A program made the translations under genes and the position numbers. 64,000 nucleotides of DNA from Glandiceps talaboti (Eukaryota > Hemichordata > Enteropneusta > Spengelidae). The notes below the pieces were generated by a model. That model saw nothing but the letters and a program-made list of their open reading frames with translations. It was not told where the DNA came from and did not search any database. Positions 33,901-43,429 of this stretch are shown piece by piece. The DNA is taken from NCBI RefSeq assembly GCF_964340395.1, contig NC_135571.1:11668440-11732439 (forward strand). The letters are read 5' to 3'. Numbering within the stretch: position 1 is the stretch's first letter; the number at the start of each line of letters is the position of its first letter.

Positions 33901-36900
33901 AGAAATAATAGAAATACACAAAACTTAAGACATTACCTTGACGCTAAGAAACAGTACACACAATTTATTAAGTATAAGAAGAAAATTCATAATCAACAAA
34001 AAGTAGACAGATTTGTTGTATGTGCAAAAGAAAATAATTTGCGAAATTTTTGGAGCTATTTTAAAGAATTCGCACCTGGTTTACCAAAGACCATTCGAAA
34101 AGAGTCATGGTTTGAATACTTTGCAAACTTATTTGACCCCAAAATCCAAAGTGACGAAAGTTTTTCTGATTTTCATGCTCAAATCAAAACAAATTTGACA
34201 GAAATTAATGCAGATGTAAATATTGACAGTGATGTCAATTGTAGAATGTTAGACGAGCCTATTACAGTGGAGGAGGTCAACAATTGTATTCAAAAATTAA
34301 AGAACAACAAAGCTCCAGGTGTTGATGGTATGGGTGGTGAATTCTTTAAAAACTCGCCTCAAGTTTTCGCAAATATGTTGTGTAACCTGTTCAATTTGTT
34401 GTTATCAAAATGTACCTTCCCACAAGAGTGGGTGAAAGGTATGATAACTCCAATCTTCAAAAGTGGTAGTCGTGAGAATCCCGGAAATTATACGGGTATA
34501 AATTTACTTCCCGTTATTGGTAAGATATTTTGTTCCATTTTATGTAAGAGACTGGATTTATGGTTAAATGAAAACGGTCCTATCATCGAATTACAATCAG
34601 CCTTTAAGAAACAGCGGAGTACAGTAGATAATATATTTATTCTTAATACTATTATTACAGATTATTTAGCTAAACCCAAAGAAAGAATGTTTTGTGCGTA
34701 TGTCGATTTTGAAAAAGCCTTTGATAGGGTACAACACTATCTACTCTTCTATAAGTTATTCAAATCTGGTATGAAGGGAAATTACTTTCGTACTTTAATG
34801 TCAATGTATAGCAATGTTCAAGCTTGTGTTCGAACACCTCATGGTTTGACTAACTTCTTTCATTGTAATTGTGGCTTACAACAGGGGTCTGTTATATCCC
34901 CACTTTTATTTTGCTTTCTTGTAAATGACATCGAAAGAGAATTACAAACCGAAAATTCTGCCGGAGTCTATATTGCTGGCCTAAATTTGCGGCTATTACT
35001 ATTTGCAGACGATCTGGTCTTAATGAGTGATACCGTCGTTGGGCTGCAAAGATTATTAAATAAATTGTCCACGTATTGTAAACGTTGGCTCCTAAATGTA
35101 AATTATGCCAAAACTAAAATTATTGTATCTAAAAGAGGTGGGATAATTAAGAAAACTGAGAAATGGTTCTTAGATGGGCACAAACTTGACGTTGTCCCTT
35201 TTTATAAATACCTCGGAATCATTATGTCGAGTAGCGGCAAATGGTATTTAGCTCAGAAAACCCTTGCAGCTCAAGCCAGCAAAGCTATGTTTACTGTTAA
35301 AAACCAACTCGCTAAACTTGGAGACATACCAGTCAAAGCCGCGCTTAAAGTTTTTGATGGAAAAATATCACCGATACTCAACTATGCAGCAGAGATTTGG
35401 GGTTTTCATAAAGCAACTGACATTGAACGTGTCCATAGTAAATTTCTACGTTACATATTGGGTTTAAATCGACATATGCCAAACTGTGCTTCCCTTGCTG
35501 AAACCGGTCGTTTACAATTAATTGTTACCAGACAAATCAAAATAATCAAATATTGGTTTAAGTTGTTCAATTTGAAACCAGACCGCATCCTGTCTCTATG
35601 CTATAAGTATCAGTACGGAACGGCTGAAAATGATGTAAATTGTTGGGCCCTTGACGTCAAACACTTGTTATGTAGTTTTGGTTTTAGTGAAGTATGGCAG
35701 ACACAGGGTGTTGGAAATGAAACTAGTTTTATCAATATATTCAAGGACAGGTGCAAGGATATCAATAGTCAACTAATACACAGTGAAATGTTAGAAACCT
35801 CTAAACTAGACATGTATTGTAATTTCAAATCTCTATTGACCTATGAGATTTACCTAGACGTAGTAGATAAAAAAGTGTTCCGCTATGCACTCTGTCGCCT
35901 TCGTACGTCATCTCATCAGCTACAAATTGAAAACTGTAGATGGGAAAGAACAAAACCCCCTAGAAGTGACCGGGTGTGTCCTTTCTGTCAAAATAGAACA
36001 ATTGAAGATGAATATCACTTTTGTCTGGTCTGTCCTACATATGATGACGTAAGAAAGAAGTACATTCCAGATTATTTCTTCGACCCACCTGTTCTATATA
36101 AGTTCTTTATATTATTATCAACAAAACACGAACATTTAATTAGACAATTCTCACGTTATGTTCACTTTGCTTTTCAGAAAAGAGCTGAAATGATTGAAAT
36201 GATTGGAAAAATCTAGATGATGGTAAACCACTGTACAACTTTTGGTTTATAAAGTTTTGTATATAAAGGCCGGTGGCCTAATATGATACGAATAAAATAT
36301 TCAAGTATACATTGGTGTAACATTTGATGACCGTTATAATCTCAAGAAGCACATCTCTTTTACATGTAGATCAGTTCTTTTTCACCTCCGAACAATAGAT
36401 CGCATAAGCCAGTATCTCACAAAGGAAGTTTGTTAGAAACTTGTACATGCACTTATATCATCGAAACTAGATTACTGCAATGCCCTTCTGGATGGGCTGC
36501 CAGCTAAAGACATTGTCCCTCTTCAACATGTCCTCTTCAACACAGCAGGTAGGATTGTGTCAAGTACAAAGAAAATAGATCTCATCATACCGGTTCTTTC
36601 TGATCTTCACTGGCTACCTGTCCATTACTGGATTCAAAACAAAGTACTACTGATCACCTACAAGACACTCAATAACACTACTCCTGCTTACATTGCTGAC
36701 GTGATTAACAGTAAACCCGCAACTCGTTCACTTCTCTCAAATAACAAAGTCTACTTCATGTACCCATTGTAGCATCAAGTCATACAGTGAGCGAGCGTTC
36801 TCGCAAGCAGTGCCAGTCATATGGAACAGTATACCGCTTGAACTTCGTTCTTCGTCGATCGCGCGAGTGTCTATAAATTCAAGAAGGACATCAAGACACA

Positions 36901-38994
36901 TTAGAGCTTTCTCTAACTGTTTACAATGATCTACTAATGTTCCTGTTCAGCGCCATAGAACATTACATTGTATTGGATTTTGGCGCCATACAAATTCTTT
37001 TGATTGATTGATTGATTGATTGAGGGCCGTTGTACCGTTCTGATCCGAGCCAGGGGTTATAATTGTAAAGTGCTTTGAGCACGGCGTGGGAAAGCACTAT
37101 ATAAGAACCCACCATTATTATTATTTCATGCTGAAAGACAGGTATACAAGTGTTTTCCTTCTCAATATCTACCAAAAGCATATTGTTGAAAAATCAATAT
37201 AACGTTGTACACAGGTCACGTTAATGAATTACATTAACATGTTACTTACTACAAACTATATTACTTATATTAACGTTGAAATGGAGGGAGTTTATGATCA
37301 CTAGAGTAACTGCCCCCCCCCCCCTCTCGAACTTTAATATCATGAGTTCATTACGGATATCTAGTAAAGTCGACTGTCTCCAGGACAATCGTCTCAGGCA
37401 ACGTCTTTTGTTCAACTTACTTCTGATTGTTTGTATTGTAGACATTGTATAATGAAGACACTGGGGTATTTGTAAAGATACTACACGAGCGTATCTAAAT
37501 ACTGTATAACGTGTCCAACATTTAGTGCTTTCGTTGTTGTACACTATGTATGATGAAATCGGCATTTGTCAGACTGGTAAATCAGTTTACTGTTTTCTAT
37601 ATTTAACTCTAACGACATGTTGCGTAAAGATAGTCGCTATGATTGACAGTTTTAACTTTGCTTTGAAAATGATGCAAATTACATGGACTGCACAATATAA
37701 TAGCATATGAATCGCATATATGAAATACAGTTAACTGTCGTTAATTTGAGCATCAAGCATGTATCTCATGAATGCCTTTTTTAAAGAGCAAAATCACGTT
37801 TTCAGTTCAAACGATATTTTACATGGAAATAGAATCCATGGCGACATGTACAGAAATAATAGCCTTGACTAATATTACCTGACTTGTTGTGCACGGTGCT
37901 TAACAAGACCACGTGGTACGTGTATTACACAGCCACTCCATTTGAGTGTCTACCCTCATAATATCTGATGGGAGCTATCTTTTCAATTCTTGACCTTTGA
38001 GCTTAACCCTAAATGCCAATTATCAAAATCAAGCCAATTCCTACCTATTACCGACACAATGTAATATTTATATATTTTTATATTAGATAATGCAGAGCCA
38101 AATAAACACATACATGCATTACATTTGGTGCTAATATAAATATTCCTCAATAGCAGTCGTATTTTTAGTGGACAATGATGATTTACCAGAAAACCTGTTA
38201 GTACATGGAGACTGCATTAACAGGTCTATTTGTAGGGGGAATATGTCTTCTATGAAGATTTGTTGTATCTATTTCGCTATTAGGCGATGTAAGCGTATGA
38301 ATCTTCCCGCTGTATCATTCTAATTACTGTTATATTTCCCAATGACCTAAGTGATACTTCCCAAAAAACGAATTATCTTGATATCTTATATAATTAATTT
38401 AATTTCTTTCTTTCTTATATTAGCATCCTTATATTAAGTGGGAAATGGGGAACATTATATGGAGCCATCAACAAGCTTGCATCTGAAGCCAAAGAGGCAG
38501 GCCTAGATGTGTATGTAGTAGTGCTACAACCAACAACAGAAGAAATAGATAATGCACTGGGCAATGACTTTCACCTAATTCCGGAAAAGGGAAGTGTGTC
38601 AGTGATGGATACATCCTTGTCAAATAAATATCACGGTCTCAATTTTTCTACCTTGGAAAATATCCTAAATTTAAAAATAATCATCGGTCATTATGATTGT
38701 ACCTCCAAGGCAGCTACTGCAATTTGTTCTGATGGGTTTAAAGATAAGCGAGTTTTCTTATTCGTTCACTTTACTCCCGAAGATAAAGATACTACAGCCT
38801 ATTATATTATTAGTAGTATTGTAATATCATTACTATTACAATTTTTATTATTGTTGTATTACCAAAAACAACAAGGAATGGAAAAAGTACAAAGAAATAC
38901 CGGTAGCGATTTATGGCATTGTCAGAAAAAAGGAGTAATCATTAATTACGACAACACTATCTTACAATTGTCCTCACCATTACTCTTGACATGA
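27939..38994 (+). CDS. Spliced gene: death effector domain, TM, glycosyltransferase-like domain
   Basis: The model has four exons: 27939-27990, 30195-30605, 31242-31377 and 38424-38994. All boundaries are AG/GT and the phases (1,1,2) join in frame to 389 aa. Residues 1-90 read as a death effector domain (start [11 protein letters not shown], like the FADD-type DED start), the adaptor fold that recruits caspase-8-like proteins. A Ser/Gln/Glu-rich linker follows to 155, then a single TM segment (about 168-187). Residues 201-320 resemble the N-terminal Rossmann half of GT4 glycosyltransferase-like domains: [43 protein letters not shown] second hydrophobic stretch lies at 325-346. The nucleotide-sugar-binding C-terminal half of a GT4 enzyme is absent, so catalysis is unlikely. 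DED+GT-like fusions are known to me from invertebrate deuterostome gene sets; the intervening TM is unusual. Exon 4 may read past a lost donor. Confidence 0.7.
28180..28740 (+). repeat. Duplicated ~100-bp segment in intron 1 of the DED gene
   Basis: 28180-28283 and 28588-28690 are nearly identical direct copies (TTCGTGTTGTACTTAAAAAT, CCCCCTTACAAAAGACACTC). A second small duplication with GGTATGCTG..GGG..GGAAGGGAGT overlaps 28550 and 28680. No gene seen. Confidence 0.85.
29790..29965. repeat. Poly-C-containing segment in DED gene intron 1
   Basis: A run of about 16 C bases at 29922-29937 lies in an otherwise unremarkable segment. ORFs on both strands here (one with a GGGGGGL stretch) are not supported. 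Confidence 0.5.
30195..30605 (+). CDS. DED gene exon 2: rest of the death effector domain and linker
   Basis: The acceptor is TTTGTTTATTTCAG and the donor is AAAG/GTAATC. The 136 codons contain helices 2-6 of the death effector domain ([47 protein letters not shown]) and then a hydrophilic linker with PPESST and EEERQSQ. A degenerate copy of its central part lies at 39497-39690. Confidence 0.8.
31242..31377 (+). CDS. DED gene exon 3: transmembrane segment
   Basis: The acceptor is ATTCCTCCTAG and the donor GG/GTAGAT, with 44 codons. The peptide [20 protein letters not shown] is a clear single-pass membrane helix followed by a basic/acidic [11 protein letters not shown]. Phases on both sides match exons 2 and 4. 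Confidence 0.7.
31697..31827. repeat. (AAATC)n then (AAAAC)n microsatellite
   Basis: AAATC units change to about 19 AAAAC units. The run abuts the 5' side of the LINE at 31861. Confidence 0.97.
31861..32670 (+). CDS. LINE ORF1: coiled-coil RNA-binding protein (L1 ORF1-like)
   Basis: This 269-aa protein would coat the element RNA and act as a chaperone. Residues about 40-125 form a heptad-rich coiled coil ending in [20 protein letters not shown]. After that comes an RRM-like/Transposase_22-type domain: the [11 protein letters not shown] start (about 122-132), an ERVHRN motif, a [10 protein letters not shown] strand and a C-terminal basic segment. It ends at a single TGA (32668-32670) that is in the same frame as ORF2. 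Confidence 0.85.
   Translation: MRASLSGLSSTGFSTASITSTLDRVLQLVDSARNIGVTNETLNLTDVMTELHKVQESLSTQLSNLTTTMEHKVGRLADDMTEVKTRLESDSRKMAEIATENKILRERIERLEREQDRQEAQSSRENLIIHGLHQEDNETWEKTEQKVRQLITDKLDMNGDEIQFERVHRNKFSRQHPQVAIAKFSFFKQRDAVYRKAKEMKNQLLPCRISEDFSPRVREARRKLGQMMIEARENHDKVYLSYDKLIIDNKTFVYDPANQQVVEKINRYH
32666..32705 (+). promoter_or_regulatory. Possible stop-codon readthrough or reinitiation signal between LINE ORFs
   Basis: The TGA ending ORF1 is followed by C and lies in frame with ORF2. A stem-loop can be drawn immediately downstream: outer GACGT (32669-32673) with ACGTC near 32700, inner AGGC-CAAG-GCCT. Same-frame ORFs with a 3' hairpin resemble known readthrough arrangements, but function is inference. 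Confidence 0.4.
32767..36216 (+). CDS. LINE ORF2: endonuclease/reverse transcriptase, intact
   Basis: About 1,150 aa. The frame is open from just after the ORF1 TGA (32671), and the endonuclease motif LYWNVQGL (about 32755) precedes the first in-frame ATG (near 32852), so a simple ATG start is unlikely. The coordinates given begin at GTG (32767). Endonuclease motifs: VETW, CGDFNAR and SDHMPIEF. Reverse transcriptase motifs: [37 protein letters not shown] and FADD (about residues 746-749). A C-terminal CPFCQN..H..C..C motif (about residue 1070) matches the zinc-binding-like tail of many LINE ORF2 proteins. All catalytic aspartates are present. Confidence 0.92.
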   Translation: MQGLKNKLSDLNFVSYLKSFDCLCFVETWMNMGDQLTVDGFTSVNCTRKKSSKFGHNSGGISIYMKANLGYDLIKLDSISENILWVHLKANDKHLENFLIAIVYKSPSGSSIHSNELVFDTLETELAFYMDKFPTYTCFICGDFNARTGTDPDFIEIDDCNHLPIDENYVSDEMLPLRHNIDKNVNSYGRELLDFCISTGFRIVNGRLDELNNYYTCITSNGCSVVDYLLIPQKCFFDVKMFKIQSRTESDHMPIEFIISTGNTNIRVKNVNTLHPNELEHINQLDLETSLGKAVWNQQKANVYLEVWNSPATKLLIDRFNDCLANDETDAVNCLDEICKHVTKDFRHRGAITVKRTSWFDNDCMNTKRCLRQHLNCFRNNRNTQNLRHYLDAKKQYTQFIKYKKKIHNQQKVDRFVVCAKENNLRNFWSYFKEFAPGLPKTIRKESWFEYFANLFDPKIQSDESFSDFHAQIKTNLTEINADVNIDSDVNCRMLDEPITVEEVNNCIQKLKNNKAPGVDGMGGEFFKNSPQVFANMLCNLFNLLLSKCTFPQEWVKGMITPIFKSGSRENPGNYTGINLLPVIGKIFCSILCKRLDLWLNENGPIIELQSAFKKQRSTVDNIFILNTIITDYLAKPKERMFCAYVDFEKAFDRVQHYLLFYKLFKSGMKGNYFRTLMSMYSNVQACVRTPHGLTNFFHCNCGLQQGSVISPLLFCFLVNDIERELQTENSAGVYIAGLNLRLLLFADDLVLMSDTVVGLQRLLNKLSTYCKRWLLNVNYAKTKIIVSKRGGIIKKTEKWFLDGHKLDVVPFYKYLGIIMSSSGKWYLAQKTLAAQASKAMFTVKNQLAKLGDIPVKAALKVFDGKISPILNYAAEIWGFHKATDIERVHSKFLRYILGLNRHMPNCASLAETGRLQLIVTRQIKIIKYWFKLFNLKPDRILSLCYKYQYGTAENDVNCWALDVKHLLCSFGFSEVWQTQGVGNETSFINIFKDRCKDINSQLIHSEMLETSKLDMYCNFKSLLTYEIYLDVVDKKVFRYALCRLRTSSHQLQIENCRWERTKPPRSDRVCPFCQNRTIEDEYHFCLVCPTYDDVRKKYIPDYFFDPPVLYKFFILLSTKHEHLIRQFSRYVHFAFQKRAEMIEMIGKI
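36305..37125 (+). pseudogene. Decayed 3' end of a CR1/L2-like LINE
   Basis: The interrupted frame begins [17 protein letters not shown], includes [15 protein letters not shown] and [18 protein letters not shown], and continues with [16 protein letters not shown]. These are hallmark C-terminal segments of CR1/L2 reverse transcriptases. Several in-frame stops are present (for example at about 36433 and 36770). The 3' end has the usual TGTAAAGTGCTTTGAGCAC and CTATATAAGAA block and an (ATT)n tail at about 37115. It abuts the end of the intact LINE. Confidence 0.88.
37126..38423. other. Rest of DED gene intron 3, no gene seen
   Basis: AT-rich spacer with a poly-C run near 37312-37324. No ORF with recognisable content. 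Confidence 0.35.
38424..38994 (+). CDS. DED gene exon 4: glycosyltransferase-like half-domain and second hydrophobic segment
   Basis: The acceptor is TTTCTTATATTAG and the phase matches the GG end of exon 3. The frame gives 189 codons to TGA. Strand-helix pattern: [54 protein letters not shown]. Then comes a hydrophobic stretch ([20 protein letters not shown]) and a 40-residue tail. In related GT4-like domains the TPED-type motif is followed by more domain, so this hydrophobic tail may be read-through past a lost splice site. Confidence 0.65.
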
Positions 38995-39345
38995 ACCCCT
39001 GTACAAATGATGGTTACAAAACTCATACATTTAATGATCAACATTATATATAAGATATCAACTTAATGATCAATATTTTCTGTAATTAAGCAATATCGGA
39101 AGAATGCAAGCTTACATTTAATATATTATGATGATATACTTCGGATAACAAAGTACATAGCTTGATTTAAAGAAAATGAATATTTGCATAATTAATGAAA
39201 TCTTAATTAATCAAGTTAATGATATACCATAAATGGTACCTAGAATTTCTCAATCTGAATACTATTTGAAGGTATTTAGTTCACATCTGGCCAATATCAA
39301 CATTCTTTCTATGCATTCTATGCACATGAAATTCATCGACTATAT
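38945..39345 (+). repeat. 3' end of the DED gene plus repeat R4, duplicated at 47300-47780
   Basis: Starting within the last codons of exon 4 (ACGACA(A)CACTATCTTAC), this stretch aligns in direct orientation with 47315-47780 and, in its later part, inversely with 25440-25745. Confidence 0.8.
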
Positions 39346-39364
39346 GGAATATGACTGTATGGCC

Positions 39365-39480
39365 TGAAAAATCGTAATCAAAACATGACCATCTGTACTA
39401 CTAAATGTTTACAGAGAATTCCATGATTTTCGTTTTTAAGGTCGTTCTACAAAACTAACTATATAATGTATTAGATAAAG
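39365..39480 (+). repeat. Short duplicated segment, third copies at 44395-44530 and 48645-48740
   Basis: Contains CAAAACAT..ATCTGTACTACTA and GTTCTACAAAACTAACTAT..AATGTATTAGATA in all three places. Confidence 0.75.
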
Positions 39481-39496
39481 ATCATGCTAGGCCATA

Positions 39497-39690
39497 AATT
39501 ACGTTCAACTGGGCATCTTACTTGAAGCACTGGTGGAGGGTCTATGCTTAAAGTAAGTCAGATGTCCCCATTTACCCCCATGGGAACAAGACAAAAAAGG
39601 CCTGCTACGCCTATTAAAATAAGGTTTGACACAATTATTTGTACAGCGAGTTAAATAATGAAGGGGATAAATTTCAAAATAAGGACACAG
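39497..39690 (+). pseudogene. Decayed copy of the DED exon
   Basis: Nucleotide similarity to 30305-30480: GTTCAACTGGGCATCTT, AAGTCAGATG, AAGACAAAAAAGGCCTGCTACGCC-like, AAATGAGGTTTGACA-like and ACAGC(A/G)AGTTAA. Insertions, frameshifts and stops break the frame. The continuation to 39830 gives a hydrophilic Ser/Gln/Lys-rich ORF that resembles a linker only in composition. Confidence 0.75.
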
Positions 39691-40154
39691 AACTAAAACC
39701 TCAGGCGTCATCAAGTACAAATGACTCTACACTTTGTAATCAGCCATGGACTGCCTCACCAGCCGTTGCACCAAAGCAGGATCATTCAGAACAAGGAGAA
39801 GTTCAAAGAACGCAGTATTACCAATAGAAGAAACATCTGCAAAAGCACAGAAACCGTCGTCAGTTTTGTGACGACGTTGATGTACGAGGTAATCCGTGTG
39901 ATTAAGTAGATTAGTTACATGGGAATTTGAGACGCATTTTACAAAGTATTTGAAAGTTGTTACAAAATATTAGAAGTTAATTGATGTTTAGAGAATTAAG
40001 TAGTTATAATCCCTTGGATATAGGAAGTGTACTTAACCGTGAATGACACCTTGGGGTGACGTCAATGGGATAGGTCTTGACAAACATCCCAAATGTTAGA
40101 GATATTAGATATTAATTTGTTTATTATAGAGATGAATTCACATCTGTAAAATGT

Positions 40155-40254
40155 ATTACCGACTATCTAGCAATTTTGTACCTTTGACTAGAACCCATTT
40201 TAGCAGCTTTGCGCAATGTACAGGTCACTCTTGGACAAGAATTGTACGAGTAAG
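40155..40254 (+). pseudogene. Decayed copy of the receptor L-domain exon 3
   Basis: Matches the second half of 51702-51863 and its donor: ATCTAGCAATTTTGT, CGCAATGTACAGGTCA(C)TCTTGG compared with CGAAACGTAGAAGTTATACTTGG, and the shared ACAAGAA(T/G)TGTACGAGTAAG. An in-frame stop (TTTGTACCTTTGA) interrupts the frame. Confidence 0.75.
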
Positions 40255-40879
40255 TAGTACACACAGCAGTGTCATATCAAATAGATGGATTTCGGCAGAA
40301 ACTCACATTAATCGATGAATACCGTGTATATTTATGCAACATATAAAAACACATCGATATAAATTACATACATACAACTCTGTATTATTTTCCTCAATGT
40401 CTCATATCTGTGTTTTCATTATTTTGATAGCAACACACTTGAATGTCGATATATACATATACTAACACTCAAAACGACAGTATATATGTGTTAAATTAAA
40501 TTTGCAAATGACCTGTAAAACCTCTCATTTTCTCACAAACAGTGTGACTTATATTATTATATTAATTAGAATATGATGGTAGTTCACTTTACCTTAAGTT
40601 TTAAAATTATATACTTTTTCCAATAGTGAAGTGCGCAAGTAGTCAATACATCATTAGCACTTCATTTGATGGCAATAATGAAATGAATTTTAGAGAGTTT
40701 TGTTTTGTTCTTTTGTTTTTTTCGAATCACAATTAACGTATTACGCAATACAACATAGACGTACATTCAGGTATGCGTTCGGATTTACCACTGTTTATAA
40801 ATCATTGGTTTGAATACAATATACAGCAATATCTTTAGATGGGGTATGTTTTCATTAATATCTTACATGGGGTTTTCAT

Positions 40880-41035
40880 TGGTTGTTATGGTTATCAAAT
40901 AAAACTATCTGTGCTTGACTTCTTTACATCAAATTGGTCGTTGTGCTATATACGTGAAATGAAATCCATGGCTGTGTTTCGTAGCCAAACATATGTTACA
41001 AAAACTTATTGTCTCCGAAAACAGCGATAATAATA
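40880..41035 (+). pseudogene. Decayed copy of receptor L-domain exon 4 (unit 1)
   Basis: Similar to 52690-52840: GGTTATCA..CTATCTGTGCTTGACTTCTTTACATC in place of TTACCTATCTTGGCTTGACTTCTTTACATC, followed by TGAAATGAAATCCATGG..GTTACAAAAAC. The frame is shortened and no functional splice context is preserved. Confidence 0.7.
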
Positions 41036-41689
41036 TGGAAGATCGATTGGTTGACTACAAGGAAAATAGATACATGTGCAGTATGTATTGTTGTAGTCGC
41101 TAATTACATGATGGCGCTGTCTTATATAGCACTGTTCACTCTGAGTGAGGATATAGGCAGGGATATGTCATCATGTTTTAGAAACAAGTGATAGAGGGAA
41201 TCATCCTACTTTCAGTTTTACAGGGGGATCAGTGACATTTCGTCGGCCCTGTGGACAAATTGACGGACCCCCCCCCCCCACACACACACACACACACACC
41301 AGACAAACTAACCGTTCACAAATGTTAACTCATGCATGTGTACACGTCTCTGGTCTACATTCCAAACTCATACACTGTACCTAATGTTAACATTCTAAGG
41401 GCCAAACTTGACGGTGAATTAACACAAGATTTTCCGGTGAATGTTGAATTACATTAATATTTGGTGAACGTGAATTGATATCTGGATATCATTTACTGGT
41501 GAATAATAATAATTATAATATTAACAAACTTTAGTTAGGCTTGATAGCCTCATAGGTAAAAGCTTTTTTTCGTGAGGGTCGAGAAAAATAGTGAAGTATG
41601 GCTTTACTTCCTGGTGAATGGTGATCTAAGAAGGGTATAACGCCCCTCCCCCTCTACTTAGGCAGTAAGGTACACAATCATCATTTTTG

Positions 41690-42215
41690 TTTTCCCCTGA
41701 TAGTCATAATGATGAGTTGTTTGTTTGGATTAATCATTAGACTAGTACTACTATTGTATAGACTAACACGTACTGGCTGTCACGAGTGTAGCATTGTTTA
41801 TACGCGTACGCCTACAACTACTTCAGGTAGCACTTCACCTGGCATGTTTACCAGCTGCATTACATCTCCGTCATGTGATCGCAAAGCCTTATTACGTGAG
41901 AGTCGAGAAAATTGGTGAATTACAGCTTTTACATCCTGGTTAATGGTGATCTAAGAGGGGTATAACCCCCTCCCCCCGCCCCCATTTAGAAAGTTTTCCT
42001 TTGTTTTTCCCCTGATGTCAGAATTGGTCATAATGGTGAGTTGTTCTATTGTACAGACACTTACCAACTGTCACGAGTGTAGCATTATGTATACGCCTAC
42101 AAATCCCCTGACATGTTTACTAGCTGCATTACCTCTGTCATATGATCGCGATCACCTGATGTTTGTCTTTTTAGTGACTCATTCCGACATAGTAAATCTT
42201 CCCCGCTTCTGAGAA
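41690..42215 (+). repeat. Internally duplicated segment, function unknown
   Basis: Two diverged copies (about 41750-41930 and 42045-42180) share ACTGTCACGAGTGTAGCATT, TATACGC, GGCATGTTTAC or ACATGTTTAC(T)AGCTGCATTAC and GATCGC. The small ORF at 41709-41918 (CHECSIVYT, SPGMFTSCITSPSC) is Cys-containing but not recognisable. The pair is repeated in unit 2 at 45720-46110. Confidence 0.6.
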
Positions 42216-42257
42216 TTTCAACACAATGCATGCAAACCATAAATCATATTCACCTGA

Positions 42258-42735
42258 ATACTGGTGAGATCTATAAATGGCACTAGCATATGTCAATAGC
42301 ATATACATCTTATTCTGCCACCAGAATTGGCCAACCATCCAAGAGCGATACAATCACAAGTTCAATAAACTTGTCAAAAAATGTGTTATTAACAAAGTAC
42401 CACCATACCTTTCTGAACTTGTAACAACCAATCATACCGTTCATCAATACAACACAGGGACCAAATTCCACATTCCGATAGCCCACTCCCGATCCTTCAG
42501 ATACATGGCATCCATTTTTTCAAATAGTTCATCAATCTAATAACATCTGCATTCTCCCACACCTTTCAGTGTTCAATATTGTTGCATAATTTTTGTATGT
42601 CACATATATTTTTATTTTAGATTGTATTTGTATCTATTCTATTTTGCAATTGCAAGAAAACCCATATAATGGATGCATTGCCGTTTATAAATAAATAAAA
42701 TAAAATAAATGAATAAATAAATAAATAAATAAAAA
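42258..42735 (+). mobile_element. 3' tail of a LINE (unit 1)
   Basis: The frame contains ERYNHKFNKLVKK, INKVPPYLSELV and YNTGTKFHIPIAHS, a C-terminal LINE ORF2-like pattern. It is followed by a 3' UTR and an AATAAATAAAATAAA-type tail. The same remnant sits at 46170-46690, so it was inserted before the duplication. Confidence 0.6.
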
Positions 42736-43427
42736 TTTCAGGAAAAAGTAAGTCACAAAATCATTACTAAACTATTTTTCGTAAATAATTCGTTTCTTGG
42801 TTAGAGACAATATTGTTCTGCAATGCAATAACGCCATTATTATACTAGTAATAATTGCATTCCTGTGTTTCTGAAGGAAATACTTTTTCAACACATGCGC
42901 AGTGATAACGAACTACTTTAGAAGTAATTCTTATTATATCCATACAGGTATTTCTTGCACATTTTAGCAGTCAAAACGATGCTGATAAGGACTCGTGGCA
43001 TGTGTAAACACTACAATTTATCATGTAGTTTTCTGCCAGCAGGGGGAAGCAAAACCAATCGCCATACACTTCTATTCAGCTCCATTCGGTTAGTCCGAGT
43101 CCATATAGTTTGCTAATTGCTTAGTAATGGCTAGGTTATGTCTTTATTATTCTGCATCGACAGTGGAGAACTTAGTCTATCTGCCAGACCTCGGATGTTC
43201 CTCCGATAGAATACGACACACGCCGAACATCGCTTATAGTATCGAAAAGAAAGCCCGAATGTCAAGCAGGAAGACTATGGAGAACTGTGTAATACTACAT
43301 GGGTTCGAATGTAGGATGGATATAGGAGTTAATGATGATAATGATGATGAACGTAGGTGAGGGGCAGAATGCCCAGGGCTGTCATACATTATATGCGAAC
43401 TTTTTAGATAAAAAAATGTTTTAAAAA
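42736..43427. other. Remainder of unit 1, no gene supported
   Basis: The ORF at 43127-43360 (Asp/Glu/Arg-rich end) is not conserved in unit 2, where its middle is deleted, so I do not call it. Confidence 0.35.
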
Positions 43428-43429
43428 TT

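Larger units (their letters stand above)
31840..36300 (+). mobile_element. Non-LTR retrotransposon inserted in intron 3 of the DED gene
   Basis: The element carries ORF1 (31861-32670), ORF2 (32767-36216, open in frame from 32671), a short 3' UTR and an AATAAA at about 36291. The 5' limit is uncertain and lies between the (AAAAC)n tract and 31861. Both ORFs are uninterrupted, so the insertion is probably recent. It combines an L1-like ORF1 with an endonuclease/RT ORF2 that ends in a Cys/His motif. The clade cannot be fixed by eye. Confidence 0.88.
40640..43375 (+). repeat. Duplication unit 1 (~2.7 kb)
   Basis: Aligns almost continuously with 44635-47200, beginning AGTCAATACATCATTAGCAC and ending near GATGATGAACGTAG(G/A)TGA. 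It contains a decayed L-domain exon, duplicated CTGTCACGAGTGTAGCATTG segments (41778, 42067), a LINE tail, a poly-C/(CA)n tract (41269-41299) and A-rich runs. Unit 2 lacks about 100 bp near 43150-43280. Confidence 0.88.
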
